Source: Kibdelosporangium philippinense
GTDB taxonomy: Bacteria > Actinomycetota > Actinomycetes > Mycobacteriales > Pseudonocardiaceae
Assembly: GCF_021390435.2 (NCBI RefSeq)
Contig: NZ_JAJVCN010000002.1
Location: forward strand, 2,666,001 to 2,730,000
Direction: 5' to 3'
Length of the DNA stretch: 64,000 nucleotides
Shown here: positions 43,858 through 52,704 of the stretch, one piece after another
Position numbering within the stretch: the stretch's first letter is position 1
How the letters are laid out: the number at the start of each line of letters is the position of its first letter
Notes under the pieces: generated by a model
What the model was told of the DNA's origin: nothing
Seen by the model: the letters and a program-made list of their open reading frames with translations, nothing else
Database searches by the model: none
Translations under genes and position numbers: made by a program

Positions 43858-45578
43858 TCAGGGAACTGCTCACCGCGCTCGGAAAGAACCACGACTCGGC
43901 GCTGCGGCGGCTGCTCGTCCGCGCGGGTGTCGCCGCGCTGGCGCAAGGGTTCGCACTCGCCCTGCTGGTGCCGGTGCTGCGCGCGCTACTCGGTCCGGCA
44001 CCCGGCACGGCATGGTCGCCCTATCTTGCGTTCGCCGTGTGTGCCGCGATCGCCGTCGCCGCTCAGTTCAGCGCGCAGAAACACGGGTTCACGGTGGGCG
44101 TCGCAGTGGCGCGGCAGTTGCACGAGCGTCTGGGTGTCGCCATCGCCAGGGTTCCGCTCGGCTGGTTCACCAAGACCAGGATCGGTGCGCTCACACGGAT
44201 GAACACCGACCAGGTGCTCGGCGTGATGAACGTGCCCGCGCATCTGCTGCGCATGGTGGCCAACGGAGTGCTGACTCCGGTCGCGATCCTGCTCGCACTG
44301 TGCTTCATCGAACCCCGCATGGCACTGGCTCTCGCTTTGGCCGCTCCGGTGCTGTACGCGGTACAGCGGTTCAGCGCCGGCCGAATCCAGCGAGCGGACG
44401 CCGAGCGAGGCGTGTCAGCGACGGACACGGCGAACCGCATCCTGGAGTTCGCGCAGAACCAGCCGGTGATCCGGGCGTTCGGCGGTCGCACCGCACTCGA
44501 TGACGCACTGCAGGCCGGGAAAGCGGCCGAACAGAAGATGCTGTGGCGCTCATTGCCCGGTCTGGTGAGCTTCGACCTCACGCTGCGGCTGGTGATCGTC
44601 ATCGTGCTCGCACTGGGCGTCGAGCTTCTGCTCGACGGCGCAGTGGACGCACCGACCCTGCTCGCGCTGCTGGTGCTGCTGGTCCGGTGTGCTGAGCCGG
44701 TCGCCACGCTGGCCGAGCTGGGTGCCGCACTGCGCTTGGCGCGCAATTCCCTGCACGGGATCAACGAGGTACTGGCCGTTCAGCCTCTCGCTGAGCCCAC
44801 CCTGCCACGCCGTCCCGAGCGGTTCGACGTCGAGTTCGACGAGGTGCGGTTCGGTTACGACGACCGGCAAGTCCTGCGCGGGGTGAGCTTCGCTCTGCCC
44901 GAACGCGGGATCACGGCGCTGGTGGGTTCGTCGGGGGCAGGCAAGTCGACCGTGGCGCGTCTGCTCGGCCGCTTCGCCGACGTCGATGACGGCGAGGTGC
45001 GCATAGGCGGTGTGCCGGTGCGCGAGATCGCCACCGAGGACCTGATGTCGTCGGTGTCCTTCGTGTTCCAGGACACCTACCTGTTCGACGGCAGTCTCAG
45101 GGACAACATCCGGATCGCCGATCCCACTGCCTCCGACGAGCGGATCCGAGAGGTGGCGACGAAAGCCGGACTCGGCGACCTGGACATCGAGCTCGCCGCC
45201 GGGGAGGAGGGTCTCGGACTCTCCAATGGCCAGCGGCAGCGAGTGTCCATCGCGCGCGTCCTCCTCAAGGACGCGCCGATCGTCGTACTGGACGAGCCGA
45301 CCTCCGCGCTCGATCCCGAGCACGGCGCGATCGTGCGCGCCACCGTGACCGAACTGGCACGAACCAAGACCGTGCTCGTGATCGCCCACCGGCTCGACAT
45401 CGTGGTCCACGCGGGCCAGGTACTCGTCCTCGACGACGGCCTCGTGGTCGAACGCGGCACCCACGACCAGCTGCTCGCGGCGCACGGTCGGTACGCCCGG
45501 CTCTGGCAGGCACACGAGCACGCTCACGGCTGGCGGCTGACCACCGCGTCGACCCACGACGCGCTCGACCCCGCCTGA
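43854..45578 (+). CDS. ABC transporter, fused membrane and ATPase domains (second of pair)
   Basis: 574 residues from GTG 43854, which overlaps the previous stop and follows AGGAGG by about nine bases; an upstream frame start at 43827 lies inside the previous gene. A membrane domain (1-320) is followed by Walker A GSSGAGKST (about 362), signature GLSNGQRQRVSIARVL (about 462) and Walker B IVVLDEPTSALDPEHG. The signature has LSNGQ instead of LSGGQ. It forms a heterodimer with the preceding half-transporter. Confidence 0.88.
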   Translation: MIRELLTALGKNHDSALRRLLVRAGVAALAQGFALALLVPVLRALLGPAPGTAWSPYLAFAVCAAIAVAAQFSAQKHGFTVGVAVARQLHERLGVAIARVPLGWFTKTRIGALTRMNTDQVLGVMNVPAHLLRMVANGVLTPVAILLALCFIEPRMALALALAAPVLYAVQRFSAGRIQRADAERGVSATDTANRILEFAQNQPVIRAFGGRTALDDALQAGKAAEQKMLWRSLPGLVSFDLTLRLVIVIVLALGVELLLDGAVDAPTLLALLVLLVRCAEPVATLAELGAALRLARNSLHGINEVLAVQPLAEPTLPRRPERFDVEFDEVRFGYDDRQVLRGVSFALPERGITALVGSSGAGKSTVARLLGRFADVDDGEVRIGGVPVREIATEDLMSSVSFVFQDTYLFDGSLRDNIRIADPTASDERIREVATKAGLGDLDIELAAGEEGLGLSNGQRQRVSIARVLLKDAPIVVLDEPTSALDPEHGAIVRATVTELARTKTVLVIAHRLDIVVHAGQVLVLDDGLVVERGTHDQLLAAHGRYARLWQAHEHAHGWRLTTASTHDALDPA

Positions 45579-45605
45579 CAACCACCGAAAGGTTTGCAGA
45601 CAACC

Positions 45606-46496
45606 ATGACCACACAGCAACAGCAATGGGATGTGGCCACCGGCGTCGGGAGGACCGCACTCGGAGTCGCGGCCGCTCGCGCGGTGGAGACGAACAGCCC
45701 GGACGGTCTGATCGAGGACCCTTACGCGGCGCTGCTCGCCCAGGCGGGCGGGTTGACCGCGCCGCCTCCTGGAGCGCCCGCGGACCAGGCCGTCCCGGCC
45801 TGGTCCTTCGCGGCACGGTTCCTCGGCGTGCGGTCCCGTCGCTTCGACGAGTACCTCGTGGAGTCGGTCGCGGCGGGCATCGACCAGGTCGTGCTGCTCG
45901 GTGCGGGACTCGACGCCCGCGCGGTCCGCCTCGACTGGCCGGACACCGTGCACCTCTTCGAGGTCGACCAGCCGAAGGTGCTTGAGTTCAAGCACGCCGT
46001 GCTGACCGAGGCCGGTGCCCGCACCAGTGCGCACTGGCACTTCGTGCCCGCCGACCTTCGTGAGGGCTGGGCTTCCGCCTTGCGGGCCAATGGTTTCGAT
46101 CCTGGCCGTGCCACGGCATGGCTCGTCGAGGGACTGCTGTGCTACCTGCCCGCGCAGGCCGAGGCGGACCTGCTCGACACGGTGTGCGCCCTGTCGGCGC
46201 CGGGCAGTCGCCTGGCGGGAGACTGGATGAGCGAGGAGAACACCAAAACGGTGACGAGCCATCCGGCGTTCCATGCCACGAACGCCGACGCCAAGACCGA
46301 TCTCGACTCGCTGTGGAACACCGAACCGCGCGAGATGAGCCCGCAGGAACGGCTGGGCGCGGACGGCTGGCAAGTAAGTGTCGACTCCGCAGGTGCGTGG
46401 GCGCGTCGCTACGGCCGGGAACTGTCCGGTCCCGCGGGTGAGCTGATCGGTCTCACGTCCATCGTGACCGCCACGTTGCCCGGAGGTGTTCGATGA
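45606..46496 (+). CDS. Leucine carboxyl methyltransferase-type (TIGR00027) SAM methyltransferase
   Basis: A 296-residue protein of the actinobacterial LCM/TIGR00027 family: ALGVAAARAVETNSPDGLIEDPYAALL at the start, VVLLGAGLDARAVRLDWP (SAM loop) and VHLFEVDQPKVLEFK. These enzymes methylate carboxyl or hydroxyl groups of small molecules. ATG 45606 is preferred over TTG 45594, which has no room for a ribosome site. There is a 27-base gap after the ABC genes, and the stop overlaps the flavin oxidase ATG. It could esterify the metallophore's free carboxylate. Confidence 0.85.
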   Translation: MTTQQQQWDVATGVGRTALGVAAARAVETNSPDGLIEDPYAALLAQAGGLTAPPPGAPADQAVPAWSFAARFLGVRSRRFDEYLVESVAAGIDQVVLLGAGLDARAVRLDWPDTVHLFEVDQPKVLEFKHAVLTEAGARTSAHWHFVPADLREGWASALRANGFDPGRATAWLVEGLLCYLPAQAEADLLDTVCALSAPGSRLAGDWMSEENTKTVTSHPAFHATNADAKTDLDSLWNTEPREMSPQERLGADGWQVSVDSAGAWARRYGRELSGPAGELIGLTSIVTATLPGGVR

Positions 46497-47845
46497 GTGT
46501 CGCGTCGGTAGTGGCTGAATTGACCGGTGCTCTGCGGCCTGATCAGGTGATCGTGCCCGGCAGCGGCGCGGACGAGAGCTGGCGGGTGTTCAACGCCGCG
46601 GTCGACCACGAGCCTATTGTCGTCGTGCGCTGTGCCGGTGTTGTCGACGTGCAGGTCGCGGTGCGCGTCGCCCGCACGCACGGCCTGCCGTTGTCCGTGC
46701 GCGGTGGCGGACACGACTGGGCGGGGCGAGCGCTGCGACACGGCGGCCTCGTCCTCGACCTCACCGCGATGCGTGAGGTCGAGGTGGACACGGACGCGAG
46801 GATCGCCACGGTGGCGGGCGGTGCCAAGTCGGGCGATGTGATCACCGCAGGCACCCCGCACGACCTCGTGGCCGTGACCGGCACGATCGGCCACGTCGGG
46901 ATGGCAGGGATGAGCCTGGGCGGTGGCTACGGTCCGCTCAACGGCCGGTTCGGCCTGGCGCTGGACAACATCGTGGGTGCCGAGGTGGTACTCGCCGACG
47001 GACGAGTGGTCATCGCCGACGAGCACCGCGAACCGGAGCTGTTCTGGGCGCTGCGCGGCGGTGGCGGCAATTTCGGTGTGGTCACCTCCTTGCGCATCCG
47101 GCTGCACTCGTTGGCGCAGCTGCTGGCCGGGTTCATCGTGTATCCGTGGTCGCAGGCCACGCAGGTCCTGTCCGCACTGCCCGAGTTGCTCGCGGCGGCA
47201 CCCGACGAGCTGACGGTGTTGAGCGGCGTCATGCCGGGGCCGGACGGCTCACCCACGGTTCTGCTGTCACCGGCCTGGAGCGGCCCGATCAACGACGGTG
47301 ACCGGCACATCGCGAACCTTCACCGCCTTGGCTCCCCGATGATGGCCCAAGTGGGGCCCATGCCTTACCAGGCCATGCTCGGGCTGTTCGACTCGCAGGT
47401 GGTACCGGGACTGCACAACACGGTCCGCACGAGGACGGTGGCCGGACACACGCCGGAGATCGTCGCCGCGCTGGTGGCCGCAGGTGACACGAAGACCTCG
47501 CCCATATCGGCCATCGGCCTGCACCACTTCCACGGCGCCGCCACCAGAGTGGCGCAGCAGAGCACCGCGTTCGGCATCCGCCGGCCGCACTTCTCGGTGG
47601 AGATCGCCGCGCTGTGGCAGCCGGGCGATGACGCCGCACGCCACCGCGAGTGGGCCGACGCTACCTCAACCGCCATCGCCGCGCACGCTCTACCCGGTGG
47701 CTACGCGAACATGCTCGGGCCTGATCACCACGATCAAATCGCGCAGGCCTACGGCCCCAATGCCGCCCGGCTGCGTGCGGCTAAGGACCGGTATGACCCG
47801 GAGCGGGTCTTCACCGCCATTCCGCTGCCGCTCGGTGATCAATGA
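46493..47845 (+). CDS. FAD-linked oxidase (berberine-bridge-enzyme type)
   Basis: 450 residues: an FAD_binding_4 domain (about 35-205) and a C-terminal BBE segment (YGPNAARLRAAKDRYDPERVF, about 420-440). The histidine for covalent FAD is H74 in SVRGGGHDWAGR. The cysteine that gives a second flavin bond in bicovalent relatives is replaced by I132 (TGTIGHVGMAGMSLGGGYG). Family members oxidise alcohols or C-N/C-C bonds with O2. In this cluster it could oxidise a thiazoline to thiazole or act late on the scaffold; this is inference. Translationally coupled on both sides. Confidence 0.85.
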   Translation: MSVASVVAELTGALRPDQVIVPGSGADESWRVFNAAVDHEPIVVVRCAGVVDVQVAVRVARTHGLPLSVRGGGHDWAGRALRHGGLVLDLTAMREVEVDTDARIATVAGGAKSGDVITAGTPHDLVAVTGTIGHVGMAGMSLGGGYGPLNGRFGLALDNIVGAEVVLADGRVVIADEHREPELFWALRGGGGNFGVVTSLRIRLHSLAQLLAGFIVYPWSQATQVLSALPELLAAAPDELTVLSGVMPGPDGSPTVLLSPAWSGPINDGDRHIANLHRLGSPMMAQVGPMPYQAMLGLFDSQVVPGLHNTVRTRTVAGHTPEIVAALVAAGDTKTSPISAIGLHHFHGAATRVAQQSTAFGIRRPHFSVEIAALWQPGDDAARHREWADATSTAIAAHALPGGYANMLGPDHHDQIAQAYGPNAARLRAAKDRYDPERVFTAIPLPLGDQ

Positions 47846-49509
47846 TCACGACGGAATCGACCACTGAGCAAAGGAATCGACCAGTGGCAACCACACATCC
47901 TGGTTGGCCGGACGCCGATGCTCGGCGGTACCGGCGAGAAGGGTACTGGCGTGGCATGACCTTCGGCGCGCTGTCGCGCCAGTGGGCGGTGAGTTGGCCG
48001 CGGCGTACCGCCTTGGTGGACTCCGACCGGAGGTGGACGTACGCGGAGTTGGACGCCGCGGCCGATCGCCTCGGTGTCGCGTTGAGACAGTGGGGGATCA
48101 GGGGCGGCGACCGGGTGGTGGTGCAGCTGCCCAACTGCGCGGAGTTCGTGTTGTTGTGGTTCGCGCTCCAGCGGATCGGCGGCGTGCCGGTGCACACGAT
48201 GCCTGGCCATCGCAAGACGGAGATCGGCCACGTGCTGCGATCGTCGGGCGCCGTCGCCTACGTGGTCGCGGATCGGCACGGCCGCTTCGACTACCGGGAA
48301 CTGGCCGCCGAAGTGCTGGGCGACCTCGCGGACTGCTTGACATCACCCCGTGTCGTCGTGGTGGGGGACACAGGCCACCATGCCGATTTCGTCGCGTTCG
48401 ACGACCTGCTTCGTGATTCGAGCTCGTCAGCGGAGATAGCCGACGAGCCCGTCGACTCCGGCGATCTCGCGTTGTTGCTGCTGTCGGGCGGTACCACTGG
48501 GCTCCCGAAGCTCGTTCCCCGCACGCACGACGACTACCTCTACAACGCTGCGGCGAGCGCCGACGTCGCTGCTCTCGACGGTGACTCGGTGTATCTCGCC
48601 GTGCTGCCGATCGGCTTCAACTTCACGTTCGCTTGTCCCGGCGCGCTCGGCACGTTGTGCAGGGGCGGCACCGTCGTCCTCGCACGGGATGCGAGTCCCC
48701 AGACCGCTTTCGAGCTCATCGCCCGTGAAGGCGTGACGATCACGGCGTTGAGTCCACCGCTCGTGCCGCACTGGCTGGAGGAGTTCCGCACGAGTTTGCC
48801 GGAGTTGGGTAGCTGGCGCGTGCTCCAGGTGGGCGGCGCCCGGCTGCCGGACGAGGTGGCTCGGGATGCCGCTTCCGTCATGGGGGTGACGGTGCAACAG
48901 GTCTTCGGCATGGCAGAGGGCCTGCTCAACATGACCCGACTGGACGATCCGGTGCGGTTGGTCACCACCACCCAGGGCAGGCCGATCTCGCCCGCCGACG
49001 AGGTGATGGTTGTCGACGAGGCGGGCCGTCCGGTTCTGGATGGACAGGTCGGGGAACTGCTCACCCGTGGCCCCTACACAGTGCGCGGCTATTACCGCGC
49101 CGAGGAGCACAACCGCACGGCCTTCACCGCGGACGGTTTCTACCGCACCGGAGATCTGGTGCGTCTGCTGCCGTCCGGGCACCTCGTCGTCGTGGGGCGC
49201 TGCAAGGACCAGATCAACCGAGGCGGCGAGAAGTTCGCCGCGGTCGAGGTCGAGGAACATCTCGCCGCTTATCCGGGGGTTAAGGCCGCTGCCTTGGTGG
49301 GGGTGTCGGACGACCTGGCGGAGCGTGCGGTGGCGTTCCTGGTCTGTTCGGGTCCGCCGCCATCGGCTCGCGAGCTGGCGAGGTTCCTCGCTGATCGCGG
49401 TCTGGCGGCGTACAAGGCACCGGATCGTGTGGTGGCCGTGGCCCACCTGCCGATGACGGCGGTGGGCAAGGTGGACAAGAAATCCTTGGCGCGCAGCGTT
49501 TCGGACTGA
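47842..49509 (+). CDS. Salicylate-AMP ligase (YbtE/MbtA/PchD type)
   Basis: A 555-residue stand-alone aryl-acid adenylation enzyme: LLSGGTTGLPKLVPRTH (A3), QVFGMAEGLLNMTRLDDP (A5), YRTGDLVR (A7), GRCKDQINRGGEKFAA (A8) and GKVDKKSL (A10). In the pocket, aligned to DhbE numbering, Cys stands at 240 (FNFTFACPGALG) and Leu at 337 (EGLLNM), the pair known to mark salicylate rather than 2,3-dihydroxybenzoate enzymes. It loads salicylate on the NRPS1 aryl carrier. ATG 47842 overlaps the oxidase stop; a GTG at 47884 with AAAGGA upstream would drop 14 poorly conserved residues. Confidence 0.92.
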   Translation: MITTESTTEQRNRPVATTHPGWPDADARRYRREGYWRGMTFGALSRQWAVSWPRRTALVDSDRRWTYAELDAAADRLGVALRQWGIRGGDRVVVQLPNCAEFVLLWFALQRIGGVPVHTMPGHRKTEIGHVLRSSGAVAYVVADRHGRFDYRELAAEVLGDLADCLTSPRVVVVGDTGHHADFVAFDDLLRDSSSSAEIADEPVDSGDLALLLLSGGTTGLPKLVPRTHDDYLYNAAASADVAALDGDSVYLAVLPIGFNFTFACPGALGTLCRGGTVVLARDASPQTAFELIAREGVTITALSPPLVPHWLEEFRTSLPELGSWRVLQVGGARLPDEVARDAASVMGVTVQQVFGMAEGLLNMTRLDDPVRLVTTTQGRPISPADEVMVVDEAGRPVLDGQVGELLTRGPYTVRGYYRAEEHNRTAFTADGFYRTGDLVRLLPSGHLVVVGRCKDQINRGGEKFAAVEVEEHLAAYPGVKAAALVGVSDDLAERAVAFLVCSGPPPSARELARFLADRGLAAYKAPDRVVAVAHLPMTAVGKVDKKSLARSVSD

Positions 49510-49562
49510 TGGACAGGCGCGACGGTGGCGCGGCCGAACAGGTGAGCCGGCACACTCCCTAT

Positions 49563-49583
49563 TGACAATGATAGTCGTTCTCA
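49563..49583. promoter_or_regulatory. Fur/Zur-type operator upstream of the thioesterase/salicylate synthase pair
   Basis: Half-sites TGACAATGAT (49563-49572) and GTCGTTCTCA (49574-49583), 7 of 10 positions symmetric, same 10-1-10 layout and close in sequence to the site at 25392. It lies 35 bases before the GTG of the thioesterase gene, in the only sizeable gap in this part of the cluster. Confidence 0.65.
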
Positions 49584-49618
49584 GCTGAACTCCGCTATGC
49601 GCCGAGGGAGAGGTCATC

Positions 49619-50356
49619 GTGAAAGTGGTGTCGTTACGCTGCCGGACGCGTCGTCCGTTTGCGGAAACGCGAGTGGTGTGTTTGCCCCATGCGGGAGGAT
49701 CGGCGAGTTTTTTCAACCAATGGGGTCCGCGGCTGCCCGCACGGACAGAGCTGTGGGCGGTGCAATATCCCGGCCGGGAGGATCGCATCGACGATCCTCC
49801 CGCCGCCCAGGTGGTGTCACTCGCCGCGGAGATCGCTGAGGAGGCAGCGGGACTGACCGGCCTGCCGACCATCCTTTTCGGACACAGCTTCGGCGCGCTG
49901 GTGGCCTACGAGGTGGCGCGGTTGCTCGAACACCGCTACCACAGGCCAGTGGCGGGGCTGGTGGTCTCCGGCCGCCGTCCGCCGATGGATCCCGCCGAGG
50001 GCTCTGTGCACGTGCGCACCGACGACGGTCTGGTCGACGAGCTGGAACGACTCGGCGGACCCGGCGCCGCCGTGTTGGGAGACCCTGTGCTGCGGTCGGT
50101 GTTCCTGCCCGCAGTGCGTTCGGACTATCGGCTCAGCGAGTCCTATCGGCATCGGGCAGGCTCTGCGCTGTCGTGCCCGGTGCTCGCGTTGATCGGTCGT
50201 GAGGATCCCGAGGTCGACGCTCGACAGGCCGCGGGATGGGCCCAGTGCACGACCGGCCCGTTCGAGCTCGACTCGCTGCCGGGCGGCCACTTCTACCTCA
50301 TCGAACACCAGGCGGACGTGCTGTCCCGGCTGGCACGAATCGGAGAACCACTGTGA
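49619..50356 (+). CDS. Type II thioesterase
   Basis: A 245-residue alpha/beta hydrolase of the GrsT/YbtT type: VVCLPHAGGSASFFNQWG near the start, nucleophile motif FGHSFGALVAYEVARLL (about residue 88), and the catalytic histidine in PGGHFYLIEH (about 222). Such enzymes clear misloaded or stalled groups from NRPS carriers. It starts at GTG 49619 with GGGAGAGG upstream. The stop overlaps the GTG of the salicylate synthase gene. Confidence 0.9.
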   Translation: MKVVSLRCRTRRPFAETRVVCLPHAGGSASFFNQWGPRLPARTELWAVQYPGREDRIDDPPAAQVVSLAAEIAEEAAGLTGLPTILFGHSFGALVAYEVARLLEHRYHRPVAGLVVSGRRPPMDPAEGSVHVRTDDGLVDELERLGGPGAAVLGDPVLRSVFLPAVRSDYRLSESYRHRAGSALSCPVLALIGREDPEVDARQAAGWAQCTTGPFELDSLPGGHFYLIEHQADVLSRLARIGEPL

Positions 50357-51672
50357 CGTACGCCGAACGGTCCGTGAGGTTCGAGGCTGACGCTCTCGCG
50401 GTCGCCACCGCACTCAGCGCGCACACCACGCAGCCGTACTTCCTGTACGAGAACCGTGGTGTGGTCTCGTGGGCGGAGGGTGAGATCTCCGTCGTGGAGG
50501 TGTACGCCGATCGCGCGGTACTCCTCACGGAGAACCGGCGCCGCGAGCATCCCGTCACCGCGCATCCTCTCGCGGCCGCCGGGGCCGCGCTGGCGGACGT
50601 CGTTTCGTCACGGGACCGGACATACGGCTGGATCACCTTCGAGCTCGCGGGCCACGCCGACTGGACGGGAACAGTGCCGCTCGCCCGGTTCGTTCTGCCG
50701 CGCAAGGAGATCAGATTCACCGACGGCGTCGCGCTGCTCCGCGCCGAGACTCCGAACGAGGTCGACAAACTGGAGGCCGCGCTGGCTGAAGCGATCACTT
50801 CGCCCCACCACCTACCCGAGAACGATCGGTACACCCTCGACATGGTCGAGCACGACGCCGAGCGGTACAAGGCGGCGGTCGCCTCAGCCGTGCGGGATAT
50901 TCGCGACGGAAAGCTGGACAAGGTGATCCTGTCCAGGTCCGTCCCTGTGCCCGGCGACGTCGATCTACCCGCGACCTACCTCGCGGGCAGGCGCGGGAAC
51001 GATCCCGCCAGGTCTTTCCTGGTGAAGTCGGGTGACTGGGAGGTCGCGGGATTCAGTCCCGAGATCGTCACCAGGGTCGACACCGATGGTGTGGTCGTGA
51101 CGCAGCCACTGGCCGGCACCAGGGCGTTGGACGGCGATCTCGTCATGAACATCGCCCGGCGCGAGGAATTGTACCGCGACGCCAAGGAAGTGTTCGAGCA
51201 CGCCATCTCGGTGCGGCTCGCGGCCGCCGAACTCGCCCAGGTGTGCACGCCCGGCACGGTGCGGGTCGAGGACTTCATGTCGATCAAGGAGCGTGGCAGC
51301 GTCCAACACCTCGCCTCGGAGCTCGCGGGCGAGCTGCGGGCGGGGGCGAGCTGTTGGGACGCGTTGGCCGCGTTGTTCCCGGCGGTGACGGCCTCGGGCA
51401 TTCCCAAGACGCAGGCGTGCGAGCTGATTCGTGCCGTCGAGCCGGATCGTGGGCTTTACAGTGGCGCCGTGCTGACGGTCGACGCCGACGGCACGTTGGA
51501 CGCGGCGTTGGTGCTGCGCAGCATCTACCGCCAGGGAACGCGGACGTGGTTGCGCGCGGGAGCGGGGATCGTGGCGCAATCGGCGCCGGAGCGCGAACTC
51601 GAGGAAACGCGGGAGAAGCTCAACAGTGTTGCGCGATTCGTGGTCCCTGCGCTGTCTCCGGCGACGATGTGA
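50353..51672 (+). CDS. Salicylate synthase (MbtI/Irp9/YbtS family)
   Basis: 439 residues of the chorismate-utilising MST family. Conserved blocks are KLDKVILSRSVPV (general-base Lys region, about 200), AGFSPEIVTRV, PLAGTRALDG, EHAISVRLAAAELAQVCTPGTV, VTASGIPKTQACELI and GLYSGAVLTVDADG. The length fits MbtI/Irp9, which convert chorismate via isochorismate to salicylate and pyruvate without a separate lyase. GTG 50353 overlaps the thioesterase stop (GTGA); a longer open frame from 50236 lies within the thioesterase gene. No separate isochorismate-pyruvate lyase is needed or seen. Last gene of the cluster. Confidence 0.92.
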   Translation: MTYAERSVRFEADALAVATALSAHTTQPYFLYENRGVVSWAEGEISVVEVYADRAVLLTENRRREHPVTAHPLAAAGAALADVVSSRDRTYGWITFELAGHADWTGTVPLARFVLPRKEIRFTDGVALLRAETPNEVDKLEAALAEAITSPHHLPENDRYTLDMVEHDAERYKAAVASAVRDIRDGKLDKVILSRSVPVPGDVDLPATYLAGRRGNDPARSFLVKSGDWEVAGFSPEIVTRVDTDGVVVTQPLAGTRALDGDLVMNIARREELYRDAKEVFEHAISVRLAAAELAQVCTPGTVRVEDFMSIKERGSVQHLASELAGELRAGASCWDALAALFPAVTASGIPKTQACELIRAVEPDRGLYSGAVLTVDADGTLDAALVLRSIYRQGTRTWLRAGAGIVAQSAPERELEETREKLNSVARFVVPALSPATM

Positions 51673-51893
51673 CTTCTGCCCCAACCGATGGGATGAACGC
51701 ACACCGGTGCGGCGGCAAGGTCACTGCACGGACGCCGGCATAAGCGGAGCGCGCTGTTGGTTGTCCAGCGTCGGTGAGGTGCCCGAGTGCTCGGGATAGC
51801 CCTGTGGTGTCTGGGAGGCTGTCCGGATGATCGTCTCGCTACTGTGCCAAGTTTTGCGGCGAAAGTGATCACTTGCCGGTATGTTGATCACTC

Positions 51894-52704
51894 GTGATCG
51901 TGATCGAGGACGCGCGTCGGTTGTCGCCTGCCGAGCGGGAGGTGCTGCGGCTGGGGGTAGTCGCGGCACTGGAGTCCGGGAAGATCGCGGGGGGTATCGG
52001 CAGGCAGCGGAGGTGTTCGGCGTTTCCGAGCGGTCGGTGGGCACCCGGTGGCAGGCCTACCAATGGGACGGACGCGAGGCCCTGGCCGTGCGGCGGGTGC
52101 GGCGGGTGCGGCGGCCCAGCCGAGCTGATCAGCGCCGCCGAGCGCGGCACCGTGTTCACGGCGATGGCTGACTACACGCCGGACGAGCTGCTGATCGGTG
52201 GTCCGTTGTGGACCCGGGCGGCGGTGGTGGAGTTGGTGCGGATGGTGGTCGGGGTGGTGATGACCGAGCAGGGTGCGGGCCTGGCTGGAGGCCGAGTATC
52301 CGGCGATCGCCGGGCGGGCTCGGGCCGAGGGTGCGGCGGTGGCGTGGGTCGACCAGTGTGGGCTGCGCTCGGATGCCGCCCCACCAGGCCGGTCGTGGGC
52401 GCCAATAGGGACACACGCCGGTGGTGCGGGTGAGGCGGGAAACGGCTGGGGGGTGAATGTCATGTCCGCGGTCGCGTCCCGGGGTGCGTTGTGGTTCACC
52501 GTGTTCACCGGCCAGTTCACGGCGCCGGTGTTCGCCGCGTTCCTGGACCGGCTGGCGCGGCAGGCCGGCCGGAAGGTGCACGTGATCGCCGACGGTCACT
52601 CGGTCCACCGTGGCAGGGCCGTGCGTGCCTGGCCGCGGGCCAACGCCGACCGGATCGAGCTGCACCTGATGCCCGGCTACAGCCCCGAGTTGAACCCGGA
52701 CGAG
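51894..52704 (+). pseudogene. IS630-family transposase remnant, frame-broken
   Basis: Pieces of one IS630 transposase occur in three frames. IEDARRLSPAEREVLRL starts at GTG 51894; YRQAAEVFGVSERSVGTRWQAY is in another frame from about 51990; ISAAERGTVFTAMADYTPDELLIGGPLWT is back in the first; RAWLEAEYPAIAG...VAWVDQCGLRSDAAPPGRSWAPIG is in a third from about 52273. About 35 residues seem deleted before the last piece. The DDE residues are still visible (AWVDQ, VIADGH, YSPELNPDE). Not functional. Confidence 0.75.
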
